Of a stretch of 64,000 bases of DNA, positions 12,299 through 23,743 are shown in pieces. How positions within the stretch are numbered: the stretch's first letter is position 1; each line of letters starts with the position of its first letter. The stretch spans positions 10,447,559 to 10,511,558 of the forward strand of contig JBBMOL010000008.1 in assembly GCA_037954665.1 (NCBI GenBank). Direction: 5' to 3'. Below the pieces are notes generated by a model. It was given only the letters and a program-made list of their open reading frames with translations. It did no database searches and was not told the DNA's origin. The DNA comes from Laguncularia racemosa. Lineage: Eukaryota > Streptophyta > Magnoliopsida > Myrtales > Combretaceae. Position numbers and translations under genes: made by a program.

Positions 12299-15200
12299 AT
12301 GTCTAGTTTTTATAATCCCAATTTTTCACCGGCAAGAGCTGCTTCTCCACAGATTAGGAATAACCCGGATGTTGAGAGGTATAAAAGATCACATCTTTTA
12401 GCTTATTTTGACTGATTTAAGTACTGGGTAGTGATGAAACAGATACAAAGGTTGTAACTTTACTGTTTTATGTGAGTCCGGTGTGTGTTGTTATTAATGT
12501 CTTGATGGGTTTTTTCGGTTTGTAGTCAATACTTGCTGGAGCTGTTAGCAGAGCATCAGAAACTTGGACCTTTCATGCAAGTGCTTCCTATCTGTTCTCG
12601 GCTGCTAAATCAAGGTTTTGTCTTTTAATTTACCGCTATTGGTCTTATTTCTTTTGGGGAAAAGTGGGGTTAGTTTATTATTCTTTTCTGGTGCAGCTTT
12701 TATTGTCTTTCTTGTGTTCAAGATTTCTTTAGAGTTCTTTTGTTTGAATAAATTGCTTCATTAGTGATTTATATGGTATATACTTGACTTCAATACCATC
12801 CAAGCTTAATTTTGAAGCTTAGAATGGGTGGCGATTTCAAGGACCGTTGTAATTGTGTTTTGGAATGTAATAGATGCTTTAGTGTTAAATAATGTCAGTA
12901 CATTACCTTGTTTAGTTACGTCATAGGATTAAATGCATTACTAACATCCGCAAACTTTTCCCATTCTGAGTGAGAAAACGAGTAACATGACGCCTCACAT
13001 CACAGGGCTGTAGATGGACGCCTATGATTTGTTGCCAAAGAGTGGATTTCTTTTAGCATGTACTAGTTTTAGGAGTATCGACCCCACTCTATTGGCAATA
13101 TATATTATAAATACATTATTCCCTGTTTCTTAAATGGACAACATATGTTTTTCATTGGTTTACTGGTATAGGATAGGCCCATAACATCATTATTCTCCAC
13201 CATGTTTCCCTATATTCCATATTATGAACTAGTAGTACTGGAAGGTTGTGGTAAGCTAGTTTATTTAGCTTTTACAAGGCCAAACATCTTCTATGCTGTT
13301 TGAGCTTTATCTCAATTTACGGGTAAGCAATGCAAACAATATGTGGATGTTGTCTCAGGTATTTGAGAAATGCACCTGGTGCTGGATTCTTCTTCCAAGA
13401 CATTCTTTTTACTGCATCAACTATTTTAATATTAGTGATTGAGCTACTTGTTTGGAGACACGTTAATTGGTGAGTGGATTTTGTGTTTTTATTGGATATT
13501 CGTTAGTGCATTGGAAATCAAAGAAACAAAGGGTATCGTCCAGAAGTTCCATTGAAGCAGAGTTTTGAGTACTGGCTACTTGTCGTATATTGTGGTTAAA
13601 AGGCTTACTTAAATAGTTAGGGCATGTTGCGCAGAATTAGATTCCATTATAGCGACAATAGACTTACTGCTAAGAATCCAATTATGTGTGAGCGGACTAA
13701 AGTCTTGGATATTGACTGAGTATTATATTCATGGAAAGGTTGCTGCTATAATTCTGAACCAGCAGCATGTTGATATCAGATCACAGCTTGCTGAGGTCTG
13801 CACCAAGGGGCTTCATTCTTCACATTCTTAAGCTATTAATTAGCAAGCTTCATGTCTTAAAGATATATAGAAAGCTTGAAGGGGCATATTAGCAATATAT
13901 ACCATAAAAAGCATAGCTAGTAAATGGTTCTAATTTGTTATCTTAGTTTGAGTTAACGCACTGGATATACTGTATGTTAGTTAGACTTTGATGCATATCA
14001 CCGAATATAAATGAGTCAATCTTGTACTGGTTATATTAATGAGTCTTGGCATATTTCCTCTTCATTGTAAGTCCATACCTCCATTGTTTCACCCTTCTTT
14101 GTTTCTCATCAACTACCATTACAGTAAAACAAAGTTCAACCATACACAAAGTCTATTTTGTTTCAGTGAAAGAGTGATGGAGTGATCTGTTATAGGCATG
14201 CTACTCCACTTGATTGGTCATACTTTATTGGGGCATGAGTTCTGATTATTTTTTCAGCATCAAGGTTCCTGCTTACCAATGTTTCCAGCATTTTGGGTAA
14301 TGTTTAATTGTTTTCTACTTTTGAGTACAGATAAACATCCTTTATGCTTATTGAGGGTTGAAAGATTGAATATCAAGTATGGTCTTCAGTTGGTTTAGAA
14401 GCATTTAGAAATTCTCTCTTCATCTCCAGATGGTTTGTTTGTCAAAGCTACATTATCTTCTGCATCAAATCTACTTCTCACCTATTGGATCATTTATGGC
14501 CATAGTAAACAGAAAGCATGTCAACTACTGCCACTTTCCTTGTGAAAGAGTCACTTAAGAACGTTAATCCTCTATTGTCTGGATTCTAGGTTGTATAGCC
14601 ATTGAATTACTTATGTTGGCATTGTCTTGTGTGCACAGAAATTTTACGTGTCTCTGGAACGATGCCAAACCAAGGATTTGGTGAACTTGACAGATTAAGA
14701 TATAGAAGCCCGAGTCCCATGGCATCTTCAAACCTTATGTCAAATGTTGCTGGAACAGGCTTGGGTGGTTGGAGTAATATTCCGAGAGAGGTATTCAAAT
14801 CCTTCTGCTGATTTTTTTTTATCTTCATTACCATGTGCACAAGATTTTTTTTTTTTTGGATAATTCAAAATTTTCATTGAACCAAAGAAGGGTGTACAAT
14901 CATTAATGGACGGGTAGGATTGTATGTCACAACTAAACTAAACAAAAATACGAACGTGTGTGAAACAAAGTAAACTCTTCAAGTCTCAAAAGAGTGGCAT
15001 AAGAGACAATCTGGTTGGCTGCAGAGCCCAAGTTGGGGAGGCTGCCCCCTAATGTGCACAAGTTTTCTTAGTTCTTTGCTGTTAAATCTTAAAATAAGTA
15101 TCAATTTGAAAACTCAAATGCCTGTCATGCAGAATAACAAGAACCTAGGCATTTTTTCATTGGATTAAGCTGCATGAACTCTTGTGTTAATAGTTTTTTT

Positions 15201-16726
15201 CAGGCACCGTATCCTTTGGAGGGTTCATTCACCTTTAAAGTGATGTTGTTCTATGGGCTGTTTAGTTGTCCCCATCACATTTCATCCTGTTGTTTATGCA
15301 AAGTAAGACAGACTGCCTTTTCCTTAAACCACAAAAAGAAACCTCGTATGTACTTTGACAATGAGCTGTTGAAATTAATCTATTACTTCTCTCCAGTTCT
15401 TTTTCTGCTCTTTTAAAATGATGTGGAATCTTCTAAGTTTCATATTTCACACTTTTCTTGCATCTCTAAGAGGAGTTTGATATGTATCTTGATTATGATG
15501 CTCTGAGAGCTATAACTCCTTTGTCTTCGGGAAGTAGAAAAGCATTTCTCTGATTTCTCATGGAGTATTTCTATTTCATAATTGCGTCATATTCTTTTCC
15601 AATATCATCTTTCTTTGTGTGTCTAACAGATCAGTGTTTATGGGCTCTCTCCTTTTGTTGTCTTTGATTTCTTTCTTATGTCCATTAGGTTTGATGATCT
15701 TGGACAAGTGTCACTCCCATTCCTTGGAATATCTTGTTTTGAGAATATACAGCTCTAATGCTATTTTTTTTAACAGGAATTCAGTGTACCTCGAGGAATG
15801 ACGATGGACTGGCAAGGAGCACCTGCAAGTCCAAGTTCATGCAATGTAAAGAGAATTTTGCGGTTGGAGATTCCAGTTGATAATTATCCAAATGTAAGCT
15901 ATGTCATTGGAATTGAAACACATTATGGAATAGAGGCATTATGTAATTATTGTAATTCTTGAGCTGTCTTCTTCTTTTTTTTTTTATGATAGTTCAATTT
16001 TGTCGGAAGGCTACTTGGTCCACGTGGAAATTCTCTTAAGAGAGTGGAAACATCCACTGGCTGTCGTGTGTACATTAGAGGGAAGGGTTCTATAAAGGAT
16101 CCAGAGAAGGTCTTGTTTCATACTCATCATTTTGAATTGCTTTAGGTTGCTTGCAAATTTTCTACTATATCTTTATATTGCATTTTCCTTCCTAAATATA
16201 TTTCTTGTTTGTTGCTTCAAAAGGAAGAAAAATTGAGGGGAAGGCCTGGCTATGAGCACCTGAATGATCCACTTCATATCCTAATTGAAGCTGATTTGCC
16301 TGCTAATATTGTTGATTTTAAACTGAGACAAGCTCAAGCAATAATCGAGGAATTACTTAAACCTATGGTATCTGATCTCTCTCCCTCTCTCTTACTCTCC
16401 CTCTTTCACTCTAGATAAAATTTGCTCGAATGCAGCTTATTCACAGTTTAGCATAGTTTCCAACATGTGCCAAAATAAGTTTGTGAGATATGATTTTGAG
16501 AAGCTAGTTCTCTTACTTTTGAAATATATGCTCTGCACGACTGTGTTTCCTCTCAAGTTTATGACTTCTTCCCTTGCAGGATGAGTCTGAGGATTACATC
16601 AAGAGGCAGCAATTGCGTGAATTAGCATTGCTGAACTCAAATTTTAAAGAAGGAAGTCCTGGGCCGAGTGGCAGTATCTCCCCTTTCAACTCTGGTGGAA
16701 TGAAACGCGCTAAAACAGGATGCTGA
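12299..16726 (+). CDS. STAR-family KH-domain RNA-binding protein, copy 1
   Basis: Spliced gene with coding exons 12299-12378, 12526-12614, 14639-14790, 15777-15893, 15993-16109, 16224-16367 and 16580-16726. All introns are GT-AG and the 846-nt CDS encodes 281 residues, the usual size for plant SPIN1/quaking-like proteins (relatives of Arabidopsis At2g38610 and At3g08620). Residues about 27-60 form the Qua1-like dimerisation segment (SQYLLELLAEHQKLGPFMQV). Exons 4-6 encode the single extended KH/Qua2 domain; the RNA-contacting GPRG loop is at 155-158, followed by the conserved RGKGSIKDPEK and RGRPGYEHLN segments. The tail has a PGPSGS linker and a basic KRAKTG end, a likely nuclear signal. Such proteins bind single-stranded RNA and influence splicing, stability and, in rice, flowering. 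Intron 2 is 2.0 kb and intron 3 holds a LINE fragment. Exon 4 opens with EFSVPR, unlike its paralogue. Confidence 0.93.
14833..15062. repeat. 11-bp target-site duplication pair bracketing the intronic LINE
   Basis: ATGTGCACAAG occurs at 14833-14843 and again at 15052-15062, immediately outside the poly-T start and the GC-richer end of the insert. Confidence 0.75.
14844..15051 (-). mobile_element. 5'-truncated LINE (L1-type) 3' end in intron 3 of STAR gene 1
   Basis: Read on the - strand this 208-bp insert ends with GGTTCAATGAAAATTTTG, then ATTATCC and a poly-A tract, the usual 3' end of plant L1 elements. It is flanked by an 11-bp direct repeat ATGTGCACAAG (14833-14843 and 15052-15062). A poly-A tail, target duplication and truncated 5' end are hallmarks of target-primed reverse transcription. 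It lies antisense to the host gene within an intron and leaves the splice sites intact. A SINE cannot be fully excluded. Confidence 0.75.
16373..16414 (+). repeat. CU-rich tract downstream of the intron 6 donor site, gene 1
   Basis: A run of CTCTCTCCCTCT-type sequence begins 6 nt after the GT of intron 6. The second paralogue has an expanded version at the same place (39112-39139), so the tract predates the duplication. Confidence 0.6.
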
Positions 16727-18000
16727 GATGATGGCTCATTTGCCCTCCTAATTCATGACTGGATACACCTTTGGGTGCACAACAAAGCAACACAGCCATA
16801 AAGCATAGGCGGTTTTTTTGCTGTGTGAGATTCCGGTTTTCTCCTATTGTCCTTGGGGTTTATATTTGGACAATAGTCAATAGATGAAAGTACAGAAAAC
16901 TGAAGTACATATATATAATTAATGGTTTGCCTTCTAGTGTAGGGTTATGTGAGGTTATTTAGTTCTTTTTCCATATAAGCTCAAATCATTCATTGGATTT
17001 ATTCTTGTATTATTAGATTGAATCAAGTATTATAGTATATATTTGATCGATAATTTTGAAGAGAAAATCATGGGAGTTCTTTGTTCAACATTATTCCAGT
17101 ACATGAAGCATGTCAACAGTGAGTTTTCTACATGCACATGTGGGAAGTGGTTTGAGTCTCATGGAAGGGGATACAACAATGCTTGTTTCATTTTACTTGG
17201 CAATTCGTATGTTTGAATTATTGTACTGTGTTCAACTCTATGTATTGCTTTATCAGCTATAACAAAATTTGTGTTATTCGTAGTGGGGGACGTGTGAGTA
17301 TCTTGTAACAACCTGCCCTTGAGAGGGGAACAACAATTGGAAATGTTTGCGAAAACCTCGTAGGCTGAGGAGTAGAAAGAGAATCTGCCCAAGGAGGGGC
17401 CTGTGTCAAATGAGCTGCAATTTTGACAAGTTTGTAAAATGCAATCTTGATGTGCCGAATTTTGAACTGTCCAGGTTATGTTGTGTGCTTGGGCTAAATG
17501 ATATAATTCAATGGGCCTGTTTTATGCATTTAATAAATTGTAGGATTGTGTGGTTGCTGCATATGTGTTTGGGTAGTAGTTATGTTTTGGGTTTGGGTTT
17601 GTGAGTCACTGTTACGATTTAAAGATTTCATGTATGGAAGGCATATTTTTTGGGTTTTGATCCATATGATGAGTATGGATGTGATTTGCATAATGGGCTT
17701 GGGTGCAATAGTAATTATGGCATTATGGATATGAGAATTAGATTAGTCGATGGACATCCGGACCCTAAATCTCCTTTTGATGACTCAGAGAATTTGTTTA
17801 AGTTGTTCTATGGAAGACCTATGGTTCATGGTTTATTTGGATTATGTGCTTGAAGTTTGTAGTATGAGAGGTTATGGAGAAATTTATATAATTATGGTTG
17901 ATAGCAAGTAAGAGTGGGTGCAGTTTAATTTGGTATTGTTCGTCACTTGAATCAATTTGAATCATGCATATAAATCAATAAGTTATAAAAATTTACCTTA
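16727..18000 (+). other. 3' flank of STAR gene 1; no further gene recognised
   Basis: The first 60 nt after the stop codon still align with the 3' flank of the second paralogue, so this part is 3' UTR. Beyond about 17050 there are short open frames on the + strand (17347-17604, 17546-17734 and 17650-17853, in different frames) that are somewhat less AT-rich than the surroundings but show no domain I recognise. They could be the remains of a decayed gene. I do not call a product. Confidence 0.4.
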
Positions 18001-19150
18001 TTTAGAATGTTCTCTTTCCTACATCAAAAAACAAAAAGGCAATTCCTTTCGTGGATGTGGTATTACAAATTCTACAAAAGTTATATCTCTACTACTATTT
18101 TCTTTTTGTTTTTCGGGACTATATGATTTATAACTCTCCACACTGATTTGATCATCTAGAATAGTGCATTTTGATAGACCAAGTTCTAATTTTGTAATAA
18201 CCAAATGTACATATAAAGGATGACAATATACTCCTAAATAAGAGTAATAAGAAAGTCGTTTAAGTTCTTCAGGAGACTTATAATCAATGGATCGATTCAT
18301 GGCGATGATTGGAGCAACATGCCATGTAAATAGCCTCTGCTTTAGTTCTCTTTACACAGTCCTGCAATGGAAAGAAAACAATTGGTCATCTCTAACTAGA
18401 TTTTTTTTTTTTTTTTTTTGTTCCTTTGTTCTATAGTCGCTTTCTAGTGAGATTAGGCTTGTATATTTAATGAAACGTATTTAAGCTATCTAGAATAATT
18501 ATTAGTGAGCATGAGAAAGCATTTACATCCACTTCTCGAGGTAAAATTGGACCCCAAGAGGAATGAATAGATATAATAGAGACTTTCCTTTGTCTTGTGA
18601 ACCTTAGCGCTGAAATTAGCTCAATTATGCTTCTAAAGAACACGATATTCACAAAACTCTAATTTCCCAAGCTTCAACCTTGAAATCGAACTTCTGTTTC
18701 TCAAAATCAGTAAGCTTTTCTCACTGATATGCATCGGCAACCCATCCGACAACTTTGTGAAGTCCGAATCTATCATGAACGATGATACGACTGTCGCACT
18801 AGTGATTATGGTTCACAGCGTAACACGTGGTCTGTGAACTTCAGCAAATTTCATTACGAGAAATCATTATGCTATTTGCTCAATAATACGCTTGAACCTG
18901 TTATGATTTAGAACATAGAGCAATATCACATTCTTTTTCCAAATCGGGCATACGTCTAACATCAAATAGTGGTGGTCGCACAATGCAGCTGCGCGTCATT
19001 ATCTCATCGTGCTAAAACGAACCAACTTCTGCAGATGGCGTTATTATCCACCAACGAAAGTCCATCTTCAATATGATCTATAGGTGGAAAATCGTATCAG
19101 TTATGACGCATGTAGCAATGTTATACCTAACGTAAACAATCTGTTGGCTT
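18001..19150 (-). pseudogene. Degenerate coding-like region, product not recognised
   Basis: The - strand has a 93-codon open frame at 18019-18300 and a second at 18467-18652. Conceptual reading between about 18650 and 19140 gives peptide-like stretches in shifting frames (for example a segment reading FGLHKVVGWVADAY near 18735-18780), interrupted by stops. Base composition is less AT-rich than the neighbours and several CG-containing codons occur. This looks like a decayed protein-coding sequence rather than random intergenic DNA, but I cannot assign a family. It lies directly next to the truncated end of the copia element, so the same event may have cut both. Confidence 0.3.
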
Positions 19151-19234
19151 GTGACCTTGGTTTGTCATAGGTAAGCTTGTATACTTAAAAAAAAGATTTC
19201 ATAGTATTAATATGTTACACGTATGGATGAATAA

Positions 19235-19382
19235 CAAGGAAAAGATATATATATATAGTTACAAGGAAAAGATCTGATATAGATCCAAAATAACTGCATT
19301 ACATTTTGGAGTAACTAAATCTTTCTAAGTTTATCTTCTTATCCTTCTGTTATTGATAGCTATCTCTTTACTCATGTCAACA
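19235..19382 (-). repeat. 3' LTR of the copia element, truncated
   Basis: This matches the inner ~148 bp of the 5' LTR with two substitutions visible (AAAATAACT versus AAAACAACT, and CCTTCTG versus CCTTTTG). The outermost ~50 bp present in the other LTR are absent. The break lies where ACAAGGAAAAGAT recurs in the flank and in the LTR, suggesting a microhomology-mediated deletion. Confidence 0.85.
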
Positions 19383-19394
19383 CTCCCTCTCAAG
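19383..19394 (-). other. Polypurine tract of the copia element
   Basis: On the - strand this reads CTTGAGAGGGAG directly before the TG of the 3' LTR, the expected position of the plus-strand primer. Confidence 0.8.
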
Positions 19395-20052
19395 TAGGTG
19401 CGAAGATGTCTTTTAAGCCCAACTTGTCTAGTGTTTTTTGAAAAACTTCTACTGAAACTCCGTGTGTTAAAACATCTGCCAACTGCTCCTTAGAACAAAT
19501 AAAAGGAATGTTAATCAGCCTTTGGTTAAGCTTTTCCTTGATGAAGTGTCTATCTACTTCAATGTGTTTAGTTCGATCATGTTGTACTGGATTATTTGCT
19601 ATTTCCTGTGCTGCATTATTATCACAATACAAGAGCATCGGTTCTTGAGGCTTAATACCTATCTCGATAAGCAACAATCTAATCCATAATAGTTCTGACA
19701 CTCCATGAACCATGCCTCTATACTCTGCTTCTGCTGATGACCTTGCAGTAACATTTTGTTTTCTACTTCTCCATGTGACAAGATTCCCACCAACAAACGT
19801 GAAGTACCCAGAAGTTGATCGACGATCTGTGATATTTCCAGCCCAATCTGCATCAGTATACCCTTTTACTTCCATATGCCCATGCTTCTTAAAGGTTAAC
19901 CCCTTTCCAGGTGTCCCTTTTAGATAACGCAAAAGCCTCATAACTGCATCCATGTGATCCTCACTAGGTTCGTGCATAAACTGACTTAACACACTGACAG
20001 CATAGGCAATGTTTGGTCGTATATGTGACAAGTAGATTAACCTCCCTACCAA
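19390..20052 (-). pseudogene. copia RNase H domain and polyprotein end
   Basis: 220 codons from an internal Met to the natural end of the polyprotein. Catalytic signatures are present: TDADWAG (about 66-72), SSAEAEY (105-111), YCDNNAA (142-148) and HDRTKHIEVDRHF (158-170). In a working element it removes RNA from the RNA/DNA hybrid. The stop lies next to the polypurine tract and 3' LTR as expected. The upstream TAG at 20113 separates it from the reverse transcriptase. Confidence 0.93.
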
Positions 20053-20112
20053 CCTTTGATATCGATCCTTGTTTGTTGGAACTTGATTCGGGTAAATGGC
20101 CAGGTGATGATT

Positions 20113-20943
20113 CTAAACAATAGGAGTTTGAGCAGGTTTACAGTCTACCATACCTGTTTCAGATAAGAGATCCAGTATATATTTTCGTTGTGACAAGTAT
20201 ATACCTTCTTTAGATCTTGCCACTTCTATCCCCAAGAAATATTTCAGTCCTCCTGAATCTTTCATTTCGAATTCAGCAGATAAATATGTTTGTAGATTTC
20301 TTATTTCTTCTCTATCATCACCTGTTACAATCATATCATCTACGTAGATGATTAGGAGAGTAACTTTGCCATTATTGCGTTTAATAAACAAGGTATGATC
20401 TGCATTTTCTTGATGATACCCATTTCTTTTCATAGCATCAGTGAATTTTCCAAACCATGCTCTTGGTGACTGTTTCAACCCATACAAAGCTTTCTGCAAT
20501 TTGCACACTTTGTCTCCCGACTGTGAAGTATTAAAACCAGGAGGAATATGCATATACACTTCCTCTTCTAAGTCCCCATGTAAAAAAGCATTTTTTACAT
20601 CAAACTGCTTGAGCGGCCAATTGAAATTTGCAGCTAATGATAATAGGATCCTGACTGTATTCATTTTTGCAACTGGAGCAAAAGTTTCTTGGTAATCAAT
20701 ACCATATGATTGCGTGTATCCCTTTGCTACCAATCTTGCCTTGTATCGCTCAATCGTTCCATCTGCTTTATGCTTGAGTGTGAATATCCATTTGCATCCA
20801 ACTGGTTTTTTACTTGGTGGAAGGGGCACAATGTTCCACGTGCCATTTTTCTGCAGTGCATCCATTTCAACTTGCATTGCTTCTGCCCATTTTGGATTTT
20901 CTAGAGCTTCTTTGACATTTGTAGGTATCTTTATACTCTCCAT
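20113..20943 (-). pseudogene. copia reverse transcriptase
   Basis: This 276-codon open segment covers nearly the whole RVT_2 domain: KWIFTLKHK, RYKARLVAKGYTQ, YQETFAPVAK, the first catalytic aspartate in QFDVKNAFLHGDL (about residue 115), LYGLKQSPRAW, and the YVDDM active site at residues 200-204, all intact. It ends with TAG at 20113 shortly before RNase H. The ATG at the start of the segment is not a natural start; the domain is part of the polyprotein. The enzyme core is well preserved, matching the near-identical LTRs and a fairly recent insertion. Confidence 0.93.
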
Positions 20944-21342
20944 TTGAATTACAAATGCTTGATGTGATGATGAGAGCCTGTGAGTGGAGACATACCTGGT
21001 GATTGCATACTTTGCTTTTCCATTAGGAGAGTACCTATCCGGTGGTTTCCCATGATTCTGTCTAGGAGGTAAAGTAAAAGTTGATGCAGGTAATAGATTA
21101 AAGCTTTCAGGAGTACTTACCTCAGGGATATCCGTTGGCTCTTGAGCGTATACTTGAGGAGAGGATAGGGCGTCTTCATCAGGAGTGTCTTCATGACATA
21201 CAATTACACCAGGAATGTCTTGTCCATTTTGTTGATGAATTTCTCCCCCTGAACCACTGTCTTCATTACATACAACAGGAAGGTCTTGTCCATTTAATCG
21301 AGGAAGATCAATCCAACTATAGTTATCATGAAGTATCTCCCC

Positions 21343-22278
21343 CTAAGAACTGGAGATGGTTTGATCATTAAAGAAATATTCTGTCTCTGATAAGGTGACA
21401 TCCATGCTAACATACATACGGCAGGTGGAAGGATGGTAGCATCTATAGCCCCATTTTTGAGGATGGAAACCGAGAAAGACACATCGCATCGCACAAGGAT
21501 CAAGTTTAGTGCGTTGATTCTTAGGGAGATGAACATAAGCTACACACCCAAAAACTCGTGGGTCCAATTGTGATGAGGATGGAATATGAACATGTTTGGC
21601 AAGCACCTCTAGTGGGGTTTGAAATGACAGAAGTCGTGATGGCATCCTGTTTATGAGATATATTGCATAAGTGACAGCATCGACCCAATAAGTTTGAGGA
21701 ACATTTGCACCAATAAGAAGTGCCTTTGTTGTTTCAAGTATGTGCCTGTTCTTGCATTCAGCAACTCCATTTTGCTATGGAGTATGAGGACATGTAGTCT
21801 CATGGAGAATGCCATTTGCTTGAAAAAATTGTGAGAGTACAGTGTTCAAATATTCTCCACCATTGTCAGATCTTATCATTTTTATTGGAAGAGAATATTG
21901 AGTTCGAACCATGTTGTAAAAGACTGGAAAAATAGCACATACATCCCTTTTTTGTTTCATAGTATATAACCAGGTCATTCGAGTGCAGTCGTCAATAAAC
22001 ATAATAAACCATCGGATTCTAGATTTAGAACTATTAGGGGTAGGTCCCCAAACATCTGAGTGAATTAATTCAAATGGTGCTGTTCTCTTATTTAAACTTA
22101 AAGGATAGGAGGTGCGGTGGCTTTTGGCTAAAGTGCACACATTACATTGAAGGGAAGTCTCTGAAATATTGCCAAACAAAGATGGAAATAACTTTTTCAA
22201 ATAGCCAAAGGATGCATGTCCCAATCGATGATGCCATAACCAAATATTCTTCAAATCTCCATCACTGCGACTTTGCAC
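21343..22278 (-). pseudogene. copia integrase, interrupted by stops
   Basis: The N-terminal HHCC zinc-binding region is visible (HHRLGH, then CNVC), followed by the catalytic core with aspartates in LIHSDVWGP and IRSDNGGEY. The third acidic residue lies in NGVAERK, just past a TAG stop at 21775-21777 that interrupts the otherwise conserved HTP-QNGVAER motif. The later part ends with another TAG at 21343-21345, after which the linker to reverse transcriptase continues. A working enzyme would insert the cDNA into the genome. Integrase upstream of reverse transcriptase is the diagnostic copia order. Confidence 0.9.
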
Positions 22279-22368
22279 TTGATTAACATAACTGGTTGCA
22301 ACATCATCTACATAGTACAGCCCTTTCCTCTTAGTACCACGCCCAATTATCGCCTGAGTCCGGATATC

Positions 22369-22698
22369 CTAAAGCAAGCAAAAATTTGGAAACATTAGGA
22401 CAACACATTCTAATTGTTCTGTGATTTGGCCAACTGATAGCAGATGATTAGACAATGCAGGAACAAGTAAACAATTATGTAAAGAAATAGTGGGAGTGAG
22501 GGTGATTGGTCCTGCGCCAACCACAGGGGTGGTATCTCCATTAGCGGTTACAACATGTTTCTTAGGCGGTGGTGTCATGTACTGAAATAGGGATTTGTTG
22601 TAAGTCATGTGCTCTGTTGCTCCTGAATCAATGATCCGACCAATATCTTGTGTTGTGGATACGGAAAGAATTTTTTCTATTTTACCTGAATCATCCAA
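22369..22698 (-). pseudogene. copia aspartic protease segment
   Basis: The retropepsin active site is visible in IIDSGATEHMT (D-S-G triad), followed by a hydrophobic LLSVGQIT segment typical of the copia protease C-terminal part. In a functional element it cleaves the polyprotein. The segment ends in a TAG stop at 22369-22371; the frame continues on the far side with DIRTQAIIGRG and on into integrase. Confidence 0.85.
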
Positions 22699-22704
22699 TG
22701 ATAT

Positions 22705-23743
22705 GCGTTGGTTAGAGAGAGCAATTCACCAAATTCAGTAGGTTCAACTGTCGTTGTTGCAACAGCAGCTACACTCGGTTCTGTATCTGTGGTGTTAGCT
22801 ACCTTTGCTTGGGCTGATCGTTTGCTATTTCGTCCCTTACCTTGCTTTCGCTTTTCAAAAAACCAGTCAGGATAACCATGGATTTCAAAGCATGTATCTT
22901 TAGTATGGCGTGTTCCATTGCAATGGCTGCAACGCAACTTGTCTTTCTCAGCATCTTCAGTAATTCGAAAAATGCCTTTATAATTCGAGGTCTTAGAAAT
23001 CATTGCCATCTGTGAGCCTTCTCCGATTCCCCCTTTTCCAAGCATGGTTACTTGTCGTTGTGATTCTCAAGCATGGTTACTTGTCGTTGTGATTCTCTTC
23101 TAACCATATTAAAGCACTCTTTAATACTTGGAAAAGACTTCATTCGGAGAAGGTCACTCCTGATAGAATCAAAGATCTCATCTAGACCTGCAAGAAAGTC
23201 ATAGACTCTATCTTTATGAATTTCCTCCTGTCTGACACACAAATCTATGGTACATACCATTTTAATGGGACGTCGTTGATCCATTTCTTGCCACACGCTA
23301 TTCATCTCGGCGTAATACAGGTGAAGGGGACGTCCATTTTGCTTGGTTCTTGTTGCCTTGCAACGCAGCTCGTAATATTGTGAATCATCTGCTCCATCAT
23401 AAAACGTTTGAGTGACACTATCCCAGATATCTTTTGCTGTTGGAAGATCAATGAATAGACTAAGGAGATGGGGTTCCATCGTTTTAAGCAGCCATCCACG
23501 CACCATTGCATCCTCAGTATACCATTTTGAGTATTCACTAGTATTCTCGTCCGCCTTTGGGATTTGACCATTTAAATAGCCAAGTTTGTTTAATCCTGTA
23601 GCATGGACTTCTATCATACGTGACCAAATCTTAAAAAAATTTTCATTTAATCTGAAACCGATTGGCAGGTTGTTGGGGTTGTGTAATTCCATTTGGTTTG
23701 GGGTTTGGTTTATGACTGTGACAGCTCTATTGTCTTCAGCCAT
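22705..23743 (-). pseudogene. gag: copia gag, frameshifted
   Basis: Capsid-like first part (23048-23743, 231 codons from the ATG) of the UBN2/copia gag type, with a region around SEYSKWYTEDAMVRGWLLKT and TFYDGADDSQYYELRCKATR. The reading then shifts into a second frame (from 23045 leftwards) that carries the nucleocapsid CCHC zinc knuckle CSHCNGTRHTKDTC, spaced C-x2-C-x4-H-x4-C, followed by a basic stretch. The shift is caused by an exact 29-bp tandem duplication at 23040-23097: the same residues (SQRQVTML) are read twice, once in each frame. An intact gag would package the genomic RNA; this copy cannot yield full-length Gag-Pol from one frame. Confidence 0.9.
23040..23097. repeat. 29-bp exact tandem duplication in gag
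   Basis: The unit opening AAGCATGGTTACTTGTCG occurs at 23040-23068 and 23069-23097 without mismatch. Because 29 is not a multiple of three it shifts the gag-pol frame. Perfect identity implies a late event. Confidence 0.9.

Noticed and set aside
14602..14811. 69-codon frame as a separate gene
   Set aside because: It is exon 3 of STAR gene 1 plus intron sequence on each side.
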